A stretch of 41,649 nucleotides of DNA from Anaerolineaceae bacterium. Lineage in GTDB: Bacteria > Chloroflexota > Anaerolineae > Anaerolineales > Villigracilaceae. How positions within the stretch are numbered: the stretch's first letter is position 1; each line of letters starts with the position of its first letter. The notes beneath the pieces are model-generated. The model was not told where the DNA came from. It saw nothing but the letters and a program-made list of their open reading frames with translations, and did no database searches. This document shows, piece by piece, positions 1 through 12,300 of this stretch. The stretch spans positions 1 to 41,649 of the forward strand of contig VFJR01000068.1 in assembly GCA_009885945.1 (NCBI GenBank), in the 5' to 3' direction. Made by a program: the position numbers and the translations under genes.

Positions 1-1779
1 ACTCCTGCTATTTCGCAGGAAAATAAAATTAAAATTGCTGATAAGCAGGCGCGTCGAGATCAGTTAACTCCATTATTGAATCTATACCAACAGATCTATA
101 CCAACTTGGTGGTACTTGGAAACCCCGGGGCTGGTGTAGATACGAATAGCCTTGTATTAAGTCGCTTGCAATCCACTTTAGACCTCTATCAAAAGATATA
201 TTTAAATCTAATCAACTCCAGAGAAGCCATTCGTTTGGCTCGTTTGCAAAATACCCCTAATGTTGTGCAAATTGAAGCTGCTAGCGTGCCAGGAAGCCCC
301 ACACGCCCGAGACCGCTTAATGATTCTATTCTTGCCGCTGTCTTTGGATTAATGCTTACGGCTGGCATTGCTTTTCTGATCGAATATCTTGACGATACGA
401 TTAAGACCCCAGAAGACGTTGAGCGGCAATTATCTCTGTCTGTGATTGGCTATATTGGGGATATGCAATTTGAGAACAAAGTTGATGAAGTGCTTTTTGT
501 TACCAGCCAGCCTCGCTCCCCAGTTGCAGAAGCTTTTCGTTCTTTGCGTGCCAACCTTGAGTTTGCAAGTGTGGATAAGCCCCTGCATACCATTTTGGTT
601 ACCAGCCCAAGCCCGGGGGAAGGCAAAACAACAGTTGCCAGCAACCTTGCGGCGATTGTTGCACAGGCCGGCAGAACAGCTATTTTGGTCGATGCAGATT
701 TGCGCCGTCCGCGTGTGCATCGTCTTTTGGGCATTTCCAACAGACTTGGTTTAACCGATTTATTTAGAGACCATTCCAGCTTTAAATCTGTGCGTAATGA
801 GTGGAGTGCTAACGCTGGATTGACTGTAATTACCAGCGGTTCTTTGCCTCCAAACCCTGCCGAGTTACTCGGCTCTGATCGCATGCTTTCTATTTTAGAA
901 GAATTGTCATCTGCCTCAGATTTGGTGATTGTCGATAGCGCCCCAACCGTCGTTGCTGATGCGCAGGTGTTAGCCTCTCGCGTAGATGGCGTTGTTTTGG
1001 TGATTAGACCTGGGCATACCAGTATCAAAGATGCAATGATCGCCTGTGAGCAATTTCAGCGCGCGGGCGGGCGTGTGCTGGGTGTTGTATTCAATCGAAT
1101 TCCAAAAAATGAGGAACGCTATTACGGCGGTTACCAATATTATTCCGGGCATTATTACACTGACCAGCCAAGTGCGCTGGAACAGAACGACAAATCGATG
1201 ATGGGAAAAATACAAGACTGGCTCCCCTGGAAAAAATCAGCCGTTATCAGTGAAAGCATTGAACCAAATAGTGATGCTGTAGCGGTAGAGCCAGATCAGA
1301 TGTTATCGGCTTCCATTCCTGTCAAGTCAACTCCTAAAAAAGTGTCTGATGTGGCAGCTACAACTTCGGCACCTTCTGTCTCGTTGAATCCTTTAAACAC
1401 CAAAACAATTTTAGGTTTGGAATCTGTGATCGGTTCAGAGTTTTTATTCCGCATTCATCAGGTACAAAAGGGTGAAAAGCTAGTTGCGATTGCGCGTAGC
1501 GACGGCACCACTATCTCTGCCATCGCTTCTATCAATCATAATTTTTCAACACCTTTTAAAGATGATCAGGTGATCATTATTCCTGTAAAGCAAATGGACG
1601 TTAGTCATCATCCTTCTTTTGAAGCTTACCGAATTTCAGAGAGCGTCACTTTGCAGAAGCTTGCCGCGAGCATGAAGCTGGACCCTGCGCAATTGCAATA
1701 CTATAACGGCATTGAGCCGGACTACCTGCTGACAGAAGGTGAGTGGGTCATCATTCCGCGCGGGAAAAGCAAGATCTAA
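1..1779 (+). CDS. Tyrosine autokinase of polysaccharide assembly (Wzc/CpsD/EpsB type), 5'-truncated, with LysM tail
   Basis: The frame is open from base 1 with no stop, so the gene starts left of the window; the first in-frame start-like codon (TTG at 76) is internal. The visible part begins with the end of the periplasmic coiled coil. The proline-containing stretch GSPTRPRPLND and the second membrane helix follow (nt ~310-400). The BY-kinase domain has Walker A SPGEGKTT (nt ~610-635), Walker A' ILVDADLRRP, and a Walker B-like VIVDSAP. A tyrosine cluster RYYGGYQYYSGHYY (nt ~1120-1160) would be the autophosphorylation tail. Known role of the family: controls chain length and export of EPS or capsule with a Wzx/Wzy system. 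Unusually, ~200 residues follow the tyrosine cluster: a low-complexity linker, then two LysM-like repeats (nt ~1440-1560 and ~1620-1770). The next gene starts 17 nt downstream. Kinase identity is secure; the role of the tail is unknown. Confidence 0.93.
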   Translation, partial: TPAISQENKIKIADKQARRDQLTPLLNLYQQIYTNLVVLGNPGAGVDTNSLVLSRLQSTLDLYQKIYLNLINSREAIRLARLQNTPNVVQIEAASVPGSPTRPRPLNDSILAAVFGLMLTAGIAFLIEYLDDTIKTPEDVERQLSLSVIGYIGDMQFENKVDEVLFVTSQPRSPVAEAFRSLRANLEFASVDKPLHTILVTSPSPGEGKTTVASNLAAIVAQAGRTAILVDADLRRPRVHRLLGISNRLGLTDLFRDHSSFKSVRNEWSANAGLTVITSGSLPPNPAELLGSDRMLSILEELSSASDLVIVDSAPTVVADAQVLASRVDGVVLVIRPGHTSIKDAMIACEQFQRAGGRVLGVVFNRIPKNEERYYGGYQYYSGHYYTDQPSALEQNDKSMMGKIQDWLPWKKSAVISESIEPNSDAVAVEPDQMLSASIPVKSTPKKVSDVAATTSAPSVSLNPLNTKTILGLESVIGSEFLFRIHQVQKGEKLVAIARSDGTTISAIASINHNFSTPFKDDQVIIIPVKQMDVSHHPSFEAYRISESVTLQKLAASMKLDPAQLQYYNGIEPDYLLTEGEWVIIPRGKSKI

Positions 1780-1795
1780 TTTTGCAGATGTGTGA

Positions 1796-3007
1796 ATGCA
1801 AATTAAACATAAGCCAATAGATATACAAGATCTGCCCGCCGGTAATAACTTGGTGCGGCAAAAAAATATAATTGCAAAATTTATTAAAGACTGTCTGGCA
1901 CACCAGTTGTTTCCGGGCAGTCTTTTTCCTATACCGCCCAATGACATTAATTGGAATCTGCTGTATCGCGAATTATCCCGCCAGCGTTTGACTGGTTTTT
2001 TTTGCGCCTTGGGTAAATCGCAAAAAGACGTTTGGAATGCTCAGTTTTACGAGCAGTTACGCGCCGACCGTTACAGCCTGCAGTTTTACGGGGACCAGTC
2101 CTCAGCGCAGAGTCGAGGCGTTTTATCAGCGTTGGAAAAGGCAAATGTTAAATGTATCGTGCTAAAGGGTTGGGCTTATATCCAAACTGTATATGGGGGC
2201 GATCATAGCCTGAGAGTTTGTGAAGATATTGACATTCTGGTGCAGCCTGAAGATGTTGATCGCGTTGAGGCGATCTTGGAAATGGAAGGCTGTGAAAAGG
2301 ATGCTGAAAGCTGGCAGGGTTATGCGCGCCAATACATGAATGCAGAGCGATATTTTTTTACTGCCCAGCCCAATGGTGTGCAAAGTAAATTTTCTATTGG
2401 CTTGCATTGGGGCTTATTGCATATTCCGGCATATGACAAGAATCGGATTGATGTAAATTCGCTTTTTCAACGCGCTCAACCTTTGCAGTTGTTTGGTGGT
2501 AACGCGCTTCAATTATCTGTGGAAGAGCACATTGTTTATGCGTGTGCCCATCAAGTTCTGCATCATCGTTTCGACAGCGCCTTGTTTCGATATTATGAAT
2601 TGAGCGCAACTCTTTTGAAAGAAAAAGTGAATTGGGAACTGGTTTCGAAACTGGCTGTGCAATGGCAATGTCTTATCCCTTTGCAGGTGACTCTGCGGCA
2701 AGTGAATATGTTGTGGGGCGAGGTTGTTCCATTACAAGTGCTGAACGAGCTTGAACTAGTACGTCCCAATTTAATGGAAGTATTTATTGCGAGATGGATC
2801 AAATTATTTCGAGGCAAAGACACATTTGATCATCTGCTGACTTGGTTTACATTCCCAGATTGGAAACAAAGAGTCGTTATCGTTTTTAAAGATGTTTTTC
2901 CCAGCCCTGCTTATATGCAAAAAAGATATGGCAAAGCCCCGCTAGGCTTTGTTCCTTTTCTTTACCTTGTCAGATTTGTACATGCAATCACTTCTTTTTT
3001 TAACTGA
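1796..3007 (+). CDS. Nucleotidyltransferase family protein (PF14907-type)
   Basis: 403 aa, no signal peptide. The signature is VKCIVLKGWAYIQTVYGG followed by R-x-CEDIDILV (residues ~120-150). This LKG...R...D-x-D pattern belongs to the uncharacterised NTP_transf_5 family, whose paired Asp residues resemble the metal site of pol-beta-type nucleotidyltransferases. The C-terminal half is helical and has no motif I recognise. Such proteins occur in EPS loci and also in lasso-peptide clusters that contain an HPr-kinase-like gene; both contexts exist here, with the tyrosine kinase 17 nt upstream and the lasso-type genes ~9.7 kb downstream. The acceptor (sugar, peptide or protein) cannot be told from sequence. 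The ATG at 1796 has only a weak Shine-Dalgarno, and the short spacing suggests cotranscription with the kinase gene. Confidence 0.8.
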   Translation: MQIKHKPIDIQDLPAGNNLVRQKNIIAKFIKDCLAHQLFPGSLFPIPPNDINWNLLYRELSRQRLTGFFCALGKSQKDVWNAQFYEQLRADRYSLQFYGDQSSAQSRGVLSALEKANVKCIVLKGWAYIQTVYGGDHSLRVCEDIDILVQPEDVDRVEAILEMEGCEKDAESWQGYARQYMNAERYFFTAQPNGVQSKFSIGLHWGLLHIPAYDKNRIDVNSLFQRAQPLQLFGGNALQLSVEEHIVYACAHQVLHHRFDSALFRYYELSATLLKEKVNWELVSKLAVQWQCLIPLQVTLRQVNMLWGEVVPLQVLNELELVRPNLMEVFIARWIKLFRGKDTFDHLLTWFTFPDWKQRVVIVFKDVFPSPAYMQKRYGKAPLGFVPFLYLVRFVHAITSFFN

Positions 3008-3017
3008 TGGTATTCAT

Positions 3018-3070
3018 CGTCCCGAAGGTTTGAGCGGCTTAACAAGGTTTTTCAAGAAACCTTCGGGACG
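3018..3070. terminator. 14-bp perfect inverted repeat, terminator-like
   Basis: Bases 3018-3031 are an exact reverse complement of 3057-3070 (arm CGTCCCGAAGGTTT), with a 25-nt loop. It lies 11 nt after the stop of the nucleotidyltransferase gene. Only a short, interrupted T-tract follows (TTCTTAG), so it could be a weak terminator or a REP-type palindrome. Confidence 0.5.
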
Positions 3071-3153
3071 TTCTTAGTAAGGTCAATTATCAAGAAAAAC
3101 TTGCAAATGTGAAGGGTATTTTAGGGACTTTACAAAAATGACATACATATTTG

Positions 3154-3182
3154 TTGACAGACTGCCTTGTAAAAAGTAAACT
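3154..3182 (+). promoter_or_regulatory. Sigma-70-type promoter for the giant surface protein gene
   Basis: A perfect -35 TTGACA (3154-3159) is followed by a 17-nt spacer and a -10-like TAAACT (3177-3182, 4 of 6 matches to TATAAT). Transcription would begin near 3189. The implied 5' leader is ~135-150 nt and contains the structured element described next. Confidence 0.6.
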
Positions 3183-3188
3183 TGTTCT

Positions 3189-3319
3189 ATATATTAAGTA
3201 TGATTACGGATGCAATGACCCTGTGCTGAATTTTGGTCGCTATTCCTTCGTTTAAGGTATGGCTCAGGAGAGCGAATAGCGAAACCGGCCGTGGGCTGAT
3301 TTCGCTATTTTATTTTTAA
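3189..3319 (+). promoter_or_regulatory. Structured 5' leader with mutually exclusive folds: candidate attenuator or riboswitch of unassigned class
   Basis: Fold 1: 3237-3245 (TCGCTATTC) pairs perfectly with 3274-3282 (GAATAGCGA). This closes a three-way junction with a small CCTT/AAGG hairpin (~3245-3257) and a GCTC-AGGA-GAGC hairpin (3262-3273). Fold 2: 3275-3284 pairs with 3300-3309 to give an intrinsic terminator. Bases 3275-3282 belong to both, so the folds compete. That is the usual layout of an expression platform for transcription attenuation. I could not match the junction to a known riboswitch; the GEMM c-di-GMP, TPP, cobalamin, SAM, fluoride and glycine signatures are absent. Pairing is seen in sequence; ligand control is inference. 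Confidence 0.55.
3275..3319 (+). terminator. Intrinsic terminator inside the leader of the surface protein gene
   Basis: AATAGCGAAA (3275-3284) pairs perfectly over 10 bp with TTTCGCTATT (3300-3309). The 15-nt loop contains a small GCC/GGC stem. A T-rich run TTATTTTT follows. It sits ~20 nt before the start codon, so it would cut off the transcript before translation unless the upstream fold forms first. Confidence 0.65.
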
Positions 3320-3336
3320 GCTTTATGGAGAACGTT

Positions 3337-6300
3337 ATGCAAAAGAAAATTAATTATTATTTTAACCTAAGCACTTTATTTATTTTTATATTTTCACAAG
3401 TTGTCGTACCTTCAGCGGTTGCGGCTTCTGCGGTTGATGCTTCAACAACACAGCCGATCACCCTTGCGGATATGGAGCTCGCTTCAGTTGCCGCGCCCGG
3501 ACCTGACCCTGCCCCCAACGGCTACTCAGTAGCTGACCCGGGCAGTTACCAACCGTCAAAATTTTCATCGCTGCAAGAGATTGCAAGTATGCTGGGGAAT
3601 AATAATTATGTCGCGCCCCTTATCCCTACCTCGCGCACAACTGCGAATTTAAAAATCTATCCAATCACAGCCTATAACTTGATCGTAGATTCGAATGTGC
3701 TTGCACCTTCCTCTTACGGTCCTTCTGCGGCGACGATTGGCGCCAAGTTCTGTAACGAATCAAACGCGGCAATGACCGATGTATGGATGTATGCCGGTGA
3801 TTTTAACTCAGACAATGATGAGGTTCCTGATGAAGCGAACGATAAAACTCCGGGCTTGTATCCTCAGCGCACAAGCATCACCGAAAACCCCGGTTTGAAT
3901 GGTCCTACCCAAGTAGATAGCGGTGACACCACCCGCATGTATGCCTTGAAACAGGAGTCTGGTACTTTAAATTCTGTTGTAGACGCCTCCCGCCGTTATG
4001 TCGGTGATCTTGCTGTAGGTCAATGTCTCACTCAATATTGGCTTATTTCCTACCCTCGCAAAGCCTATGTAGGCGGCACTTGGGTCAGCGTAACCGGCGG
4101 CATCAAACCAGAAGATGACCTCTGGCTTCCTTATTATTTTTGGGCAACCTCTAACGTAACTGGTTCTACTCCATCTTATGTTTGGCGCCCGCTGACCATG
4201 CGCAATGAAATCTCTGCGATGGCGAATAAGATTTGGCCCAATGGCGACAATAAAGTGCCAGATGAATATGTGAGCGCGATTCAACAAGTATTGGGCTGGG
4301 ATACTTGGACACCTAACGATCCCTCTGGGGCGACTGCTTACCCCGGTGAAACTGTAACCAGCCAAGGCATTTGGTATGACTTAGGCAATGTAGGCGCCGG
4401 CTTCGATAATAATGGCGATCTTGTGCCGGACCGCAATATTTGGGTCCAGCCCATTGGTGATGCATCAGCTTACGACCCGGGCTGTTTCCGTTTGGTGCGC
4501 ACGTATGGTCTTGTCATTATTAAATTGAACGATGGCACTGAAATGCTGATTCCCTTTGTGGATGAAATGTATTTTGAAAATATACCCGATAATAATACTG
4601 GGGCAGTAGGTTTGGTGTTTTATGAATACATCGCCTTGGACGGCGCTTGTAGCGCAGGTTTAACCCCTTATCAAGAAGTTGCCTCAGGGTACGACAACGA
4701 GAAATTCAACGGCGACTTTGGCGCGGGTATTCCTCCAATTCAAAGCCGTGCAACGAACATGTTGTTCGATAAGACCGGTGCAGGTTCCATCGCCTTGGGT
4801 GGGACGATCAATTATTCCCTAAAATTTACTTTACCGGATATTGACGGCGGTACTTCAGATACCGTTACTGTGGGTAGTCCATCTGTTGGCGCACCGCTGA
4901 CATTCTTTGATACAGTTCCCTCTGGCTTGCAATTTGATAGTGATTCTTACAGCACTACTGTAGACATGACCAATTACTCGCCAGATCCTCAGCCAGCTAC
5001 AGTATTAGTTTCTAAAGACAGCGGCACAACCTGGTATGACATCAGCCTGACCGCTTCTCGAGATGCGATCTGCGGCGTTGGCGTTTGGCCCTGTTATGTA
5101 CCCAGCACTTCACCGAATAATCTTGTCATGATTCAATGGCGTTTGAATTCAGGTATCACCAGCCCCAACGGTTCTGATGTGATTGGCGAAGTTGTTTTTA
5201 GCGCCTTTGTGCCTAACGCATATACAGGAAATACTATTAGCAATACTGCTTGTATGACCATGGGTACTACATCTGGTTTTATATGCGATGATCTAATCAC
5301 TGTTGTATCAGGCACATCTGCTATTCAAGGGACAGTATGGAAGGATGATAGTGTCACTGGCGGCGTACTTGCGAATGCAATTCAAGACGGCACTGAAGCC
5401 GGTATTGGCTCCGGCACACCCATTACGGTCTGGTTATATTGGGATAATAACGGCGATGGCGATTACACCGACTCAGGTGATTTTTTATATGCTACTACCA
5501 CCAGTGATGCAAGCGGCAATTATTGTTTTGACGGCACACCTCTTGTTTCAACCTGTCTCACTGGATCAGGTGGTTTACTTGCCACCACTGGTTCAGCGCG
5601 CTACATTATTGTTGTAGACACACTCGACCCTCAACTCCCGACCGGCTATGGACCTACTACAGCTACATCTTATAAGAATATAGCACTTGCCGCCAGCACA
5701 CTTTACGGCGACGACGCCAGCGAGCCCTCTGACTTTGGCTTTGGGCCTGCATTAACTTTGGACAAAAACCTAGCAACCACCACTGCCGTAGTCGTTGGGG
5801 ATACGGTCACATACTCTATTTTACTAACCAACCACATGCCCGGAGATGGCAGCGGGGGTTCTGCATGTGTTTACAAATCATGGTCGCCGTTGGAAGGCAA
5901 TCAATCAACAGGAGTGCCGCCCAATAAACGATTTGCTAATACTTTGACCCAATCTCCTCCTAACCCGACCAACGCCTTTAACTCTGTTGGGTTTGATAGT
6001 GTGTATGCAATTTCAGATTTTTCTACCGGCGCCAATCAAGTCTTAGGCGCTACGAATTACACTTTCGGTCCTCAGAGCGGCACGATTACCAAGGTCAATT
6101 TGCGTGCTCGCTATTATGTGTCAACCGCGCTGGTGGATGATTTTGCACACATCGGTTATTACACTGGCGGAACACTCCATGCTACGAAAACATACACGAC
6201 CGCTGAAGTTAATGCACATATAGGGTTTGCCAATAGTGGTTATTTAGATTGGGACTTTGGCGCCACCAACCCGGCTACCGCCGCTAACTGGCAATGGAGT

Positions 6301-9300
6301 GAGCTTGCTTCCGGCAACACCATCCAAATGTTGTTTGGAAATGATAAGGCCGCCAGCGCAGACATAAGTTTAATGCACTTGGACGGTTTAGTCTTGGAAG
6401 TTACTACTACAGGCACCTGCGGCGGCATTTCTACCACTCTTAATCCTGTCCCACTAACCGATACATTCAACAGCTCCTACTTTACTTTTATTTCGTCTGA
6501 CCCGCCAGTTTCATCTACAGGCGCTGGCTCACTCACTTGGAATAATGTCGGTCCCATTTACCCCGGGCAAACCCGTGTTGTCACAGTGAATATGCGCGCC
6601 ATTCAAAATGGTACTACTACAAATACCGATAACACCGCCACCAGCACAAGCTCAAAATTTGCCAGCGGATTGCCCGCCAACTCGCCGGTGACAGATACGG
6701 CAACCGTTGTGATCGGTACAAATGCTGCAACTCGTTCACTTTCCGGGCATGTTTTTGATGACAATATCACTACAGGCTGGCTCACTGCGGCATGGTCTGA
6801 ACCCGGCACGGCTCAAGCCGGTTACGATGGAAGTGATTCCGCGATCCCATATATTCCAGTTGATCTTTATGCTTGTGTGATCGCTGGTGTGCCTGTCACA
6901 GCCATTAGCGATAATAAAGCCTGTAATGACGCCAGCGTTGGCGGAACTTGGCAATACTTACAATCCACCTCTACCAACACCAGCGGTGATTACACCTTCT
7001 CAAACTTGCGCCAAGGATATTATTATGTTGTCGTTCATTCTGAATATATAGTCGGTTCACAAACGGCAGATGTCAACCAGAATGGCGTTTGTACAGTATG
7101 CGATAGCAAATCTGGATTAACTACAGATAACGTTAATAATTCTCCTTTCCCTGGTGATCTAAGCAACAACACTACCATCACTAACGTAAACTTTGGTTAT
7201 AACGTCTCAAATAGCACATACAATATAGGTGATACGCTCTTCTATGATTGGAATGGCGATGGTATTCAAGATGGCACAGACGAGCCAATGTCTGGCATTA
7301 CGATTGAGCTTCTCGGTCCTGATGGGACCGTAATTGCAACCACTACCACAAATTCTAGCGGTGTGTATGGTTTTAGCGCACGCCCTGTTGGGTATTACAC
7401 AGTTCGGGTTGCAACAAGTTCACTTCCATCCGGCGTAACCCAAAGCCTCGATCCAGATGCCACCAAGGATAATCAAAGTTCATTCAACCTTACAGCCAAT
7501 GATCTAACCCGAGATTTTGCCTATCAGCCTGTTGGCAGCGGGACTATTGGCGATACAGTTTTTGTTGATCTAAATGGTAATGGATTAAAAGGTTCTGCCG
7601 AAGAGGGCCTCTCTGGCGTTACTGTCAAATTACAGGTAGATTTGAATGGCGATGGAACTTATGTAACTATTGCAACACAGACCACCTCATCTACCGGCGC
7701 TTATTTGTTTGAAGGCCTGCCTGTAGGCGCAAGCTATAACTATCGTGTTGTTGTGGAATTAAGCGCCGCCAACCTTGCTATTATTCCAAACGATGTCATT
7801 GGCAACGATTACCTCAACTCGACCGGCACAAAAGACGTTACCCCAACTCCGGATATTATTTATATCAATGCCAGCATTACAACTGCTTCACCAAATTACC
7901 TCACCGCCGATTTTGGCTTCGCGCCTCCCGCCTCTTTTGGCGATACAGTGTATCAAGACATTAACGGCAATGGCACCCAAGACCTTAACGAGCCAGGCAT
8001 TAGCGGTGTTACTGTCAACCTTTATTACTTTACAGACCTTGGCGATGGAAATTTTGCTTATGATGTTGGCGAGCCTTTCTACGACCTGAATAGCAGTGGT
8101 ACGCGTCAAGTGGGCGAATCTTTCTTTGATAAAGACGGTCGTTATCAACCCGGCGACACCGTTGGCGCATTCTACGCAACTGCTACTACAGACGCAAACG
8201 GAAAATATCAATTTGCTGGATTGTTGCCCGGCTACTACGTCGCTCAGGTCACCCCGCCAGCTGGTTCTACCTTAACCGGCGATCCTAACACTGACGGTAT
8301 TTCCTGCTCAACCCTGACATTAAGCACTGAACCCCCCAGCACAATCTGCGATCATCGTGACGGCATGCGCTTATACAACGGCACCAATTACCTAGGCGCA
8401 GATTTCGGCTACCAACTGCCCGGCGCCTTCGGTGACACCGTTTGGATTGACACCAATGGCAATAACAAAGTAGATATTGGTGAATCTGGCATTGATCAAA
8501 TTACGGTCACTGCTACAACGACTGTTCCAGCCAATACCACCGTGACAGTTAATGGTACGACCTACACTGCAGGACAGCCTATTTCTCTTTCTGCTATCAC
8601 AGATGCAAATGGAAATTATTTCTTCTCCGGTATAACCATCGGCGGAGCAATTCCTGCAAACGTAACCTGGATTGTTACCGTGAATACAGCCGACCCAGAC
8701 TTCCCCGTTGGCTTGACGAACGTTAGCGACCCCGATCAATTAACTGCGTGTAATATTCCCGGCAACCCAACTTGTACGGGCTACAACAGCGCCACTAATG
8801 TAGTGATGAATCCGTCAGGTGCGATCACGCAAGTTGGTGCATTGACCACCAACAGCGCAGATGGCGATGCATCTGATGTGCTTAAGTTGGACGCCGACTT
8901 CGGTTATCGTTTTGTGGGTATTACAGATATTAGCGGCACGATCTGCGGAGAAACTACTACAGTCAACGGCTTCTGCGGTTCGAGCAATATTGCTCCTACT
9001 GGAATTGGGGCTGGTGAAATTGTGTACGATAATGTGACTGTATATCTCTACAGACTCGACGAAACCGGCGGAACCCCAGGCAATGGCATATTAGATGCCG
9101 GCGAGACAACCATATTGGTTGGTACTACAATTACAAATGCCAATGGCGATTATGCTTTTTATGATGTTGCGGATGGTACCTATTATGTTATTGCGATTGG
9201 TGCACCGCAGGATGGTTTAGATCTCACTTCTACAGCCGCGACAGTTAATGCTGGCGCTGATAATGACGCCAATCAAACTGGGCAATATCAGGAAACCGTG

Positions 9301-12300
9301 GCAGGAGATGGTGATACCCTTTCTGCCTATCAGGTTGTTCACGTTGCCGCCAACGACACATCTGTAACCGATCGCGACTTCGCTTTTCAAAACAGATTAA
9401 CGTATGACTATGGCGATTTGCCGGTTGCATATTCTATGACCAGACTAGATGACAATCCAGATGGGGCGCGTCACACCATCTCGGGATTGTATTTGGGTGC
9501 GGTGGCTCCTGATGCCGATGGAAATGGTTACCCCAGCGCAACTGCTTCTAATGACGACAATGTTGGCGATGATGAAGAGGGTGTGACCTTTACAGGTACT
9601 TGGACAAATGGCGACAATGGTGGCAGTTTAAGCGTTGTGGTCACTGGTTCGGGTTATTTGGTGGGTTGGATTGACATTAACGGCGATGGTGACTTTAATG
9701 ATGGGTTTGACGATGGCGATGGTAATTTCTCTGAGACGGGCGAATGGCGCGAATATATTATTAGCCAAGCTGTCACAACGGGAACTTACCCATTCACTGT
9801 TGATATCCCGGCTGGCACACTTTCTGCCACGCCAAAAATATTTAATACGCGTTTCCGCTTGTTTACGACCATGCCTTTATTGCCTGCACTCTCCTACACA
9901 GGCGCGGCAACCGGTGGTGAAGTAGAAGATTATCAAATTTCAGTTGTTCTGAATGGCACCCCAATCATTCCGCCGCATACGACCCCGGTTACACTGTCTT
10001 ACTTCCAGGCTCAACGGCGCGGAAGCAAAGTGGAATTTAACTGGTCTACCGCCACTGAGACATCCAATCTCGGTTTCAATTTGTATGTTGAAAATAATGG
10101 TCAACTAATTCAAATCAACCAAAATATGATCCCCTCGCAGGTGGTTGATTCCTTGAATCGTCATGATTATTCACTCAGCGTAAATATGGGCGGTGATACC
10201 TTCTACATTGAAGATGTTAGCGTCTTAAACGAAACGACCCGCCACGGACCCTTCAGACTCGGCGCGAAATATGGCGATCGCATAAAGGAAAATAAGATTG
10301 ATTTAGCGGCAATTGAAGCTGAACATAATCAATTGCAGGCTCAAAATCAAAATAAAATTTTGAAGGACCTGAAAAGACTCCCATCAAGTATTTTGCAATT
10401 ACCTTTCTTAAAACCGACTCAGGAAATGCAGTTAGTAAATACTCTTAATCTAAAAGTTCGTAAAACAGGTATCTATCGTGTGACCTATGAAGAGCTTAAG
10501 AGCGCTGGTCTTGATCTAGCTGGCGTGTCTGTTAAAAAGCTCACTCTGACCAATCGCGGCAAAGTTGTCCCTATCTATGTGGATGCGCTAAATAATAAAA
10601 GCGCAGGCGGAAGCTTCGGAGCAGGTAAATTTATCGAATTCTATGCTGAGGCTCTCGATACCATTTACACCGATACAAACATCTATACTTTGCAGGTTGG
10701 TAAATCTCAAGCAAATCGTATTTCAGAAGATAATGGCGCGCCTAGCCGAAACATAATACCTTCAGCCTCTTATACAGAAACTATACTGGTCAATAAACAG
10801 ATCGTTTACTCCAATATAGCCCCTGGAACGGATGTTTGGTTTGATACAGCAATGTTAACTGCTAAGACAGCTAAGAGTTGGACATTTAATTTTCAAGTTA
10901 ATGGTTTGGCAGATGCTAGTGCGCCAGCCTCTCTTGACTTAGTTGTCTGGGGCGTCACAAACTTTAGCCAGAACCCGGACCATCATTTGCTGGTCAGCAT
11001 TAATGGCGTTTCTTTGGCAAACCAAACCTTCGAAGGATTGGTGGAACATAAGATCAAGGTTTCGTTGCCAGCCGGCACATTGCATGAGGGCTCGAATACA
11101 CTTCAATTAACCTTGCCGGGCGATACTGGGGCGAGATCAGACCTTGTCAATCTCGATAAATTTAGCATCAGTTATCAGCGTTTCTTCGCCGCGACTGATG
11201 GAAAGATCGCATTTACAGCAACAGGTAAGGTCTTTACTGTTACTAATTTGCCGGGCAAAGACGTTGTTGTTTATCGTATTGATAACAAAGGCATCGTGCG
11301 CCTGCAAAAAACGAATGTTGTTAAGGGAAGCGGGAATACATACACTGCTACTTTTGGCGGTACAAACGCAGAAGCAAAGTATCTCGTTTCTACCGTTGAG
11401 GTTTTGTCTGCTCCAACTCTTGAGCCGACCCGCTTACAGGTGAACCTGAACAACCCCGCCCAATATTTGATAATTTCCCACCCCGATTTTATTGACGGAC
11501 TTCAACCGTTGATACAGGCTCGTAGAGCGCAAGGTTTGACTGTTAGCGTTGTGGACGTCACTAACATCTACACCCAATATAGTTATGGCATCTTTGACCC
11601 GCTAGCCATTCAGAAATACATTGCATATGCTAAGAAGAGTCTGGGCGCAAAATACGTTTTATTGGTCGGTGGTGATACTTATGACTATCGTAACTATCTC
11701 GGCATAAACAGCATAAGCTTTATTCCTTCGTTATATGTAACTACTGGCAGAGTAGCCAAGTTTGTGCCTGTTGATCCATTATATGCGGATGTAGATAACG
11801 ATAATGTGCCAGACCTTGCCATTGGGCGCTTCCCAGTACGCACCCGCGCCGAATTGGATTTGATGGTGAATAAAACGCTGGCATATACTAATAAAAATTA
11901 TGGAAAAACGGCAGTGTTCACTTCTGATAAATATGATGGCGTTGTTTCCTTCAAGGAAATTAACGCAAGCCTGTCAGCCGACTTACCCGCTGGCTGGTCT
12001 TCTGAGAACATCAATCTGGACGATCTTAGCGTGTCAGCAGCGCAAAGCCAACTGTTTGCTGCAATGAACAGAGGCACTGCTCTGGTTACCTTCACCGGTC
12101 ACTCAGGTCCGACATCCTGGACCTTTAGTAACTTATTCAATACTCAGGTTGCGGCAACGTTAACCAATGCTGGACGTCCCTTTGTGCTAGTGCAATGGGG
12201 CTGTTGGAACACATATTATGTTGACCCGCTCAATAATAACCTTGTGCAGAGCTTCCTCTTCTCTGGGGATAAAGGCGCTGCGGCAGTCTTTGGCGCGGTG

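Noticed and set aside
450-1028. 192-aa antisense frame in the tyrosine kinase gene
   Set aside because: Shadow of the coding strand with no start signal or domain; the kinase motifs are unambiguous on the + strand.
3189-3319. c-di-GMP (GEMM) riboswitch, suggested by GAAACCGGCC and by CCCTGTGC, the reverse complement of the GEMM core
   Set aside because: The required core and tetraloop-receptor signatures are absent on either strand; only the general attenuator layout holds.
8392-8739. Antisense frames across the SdrD-B repeats
   Set aside because: Produced by the repeat composition of the sense gene; no independent support.
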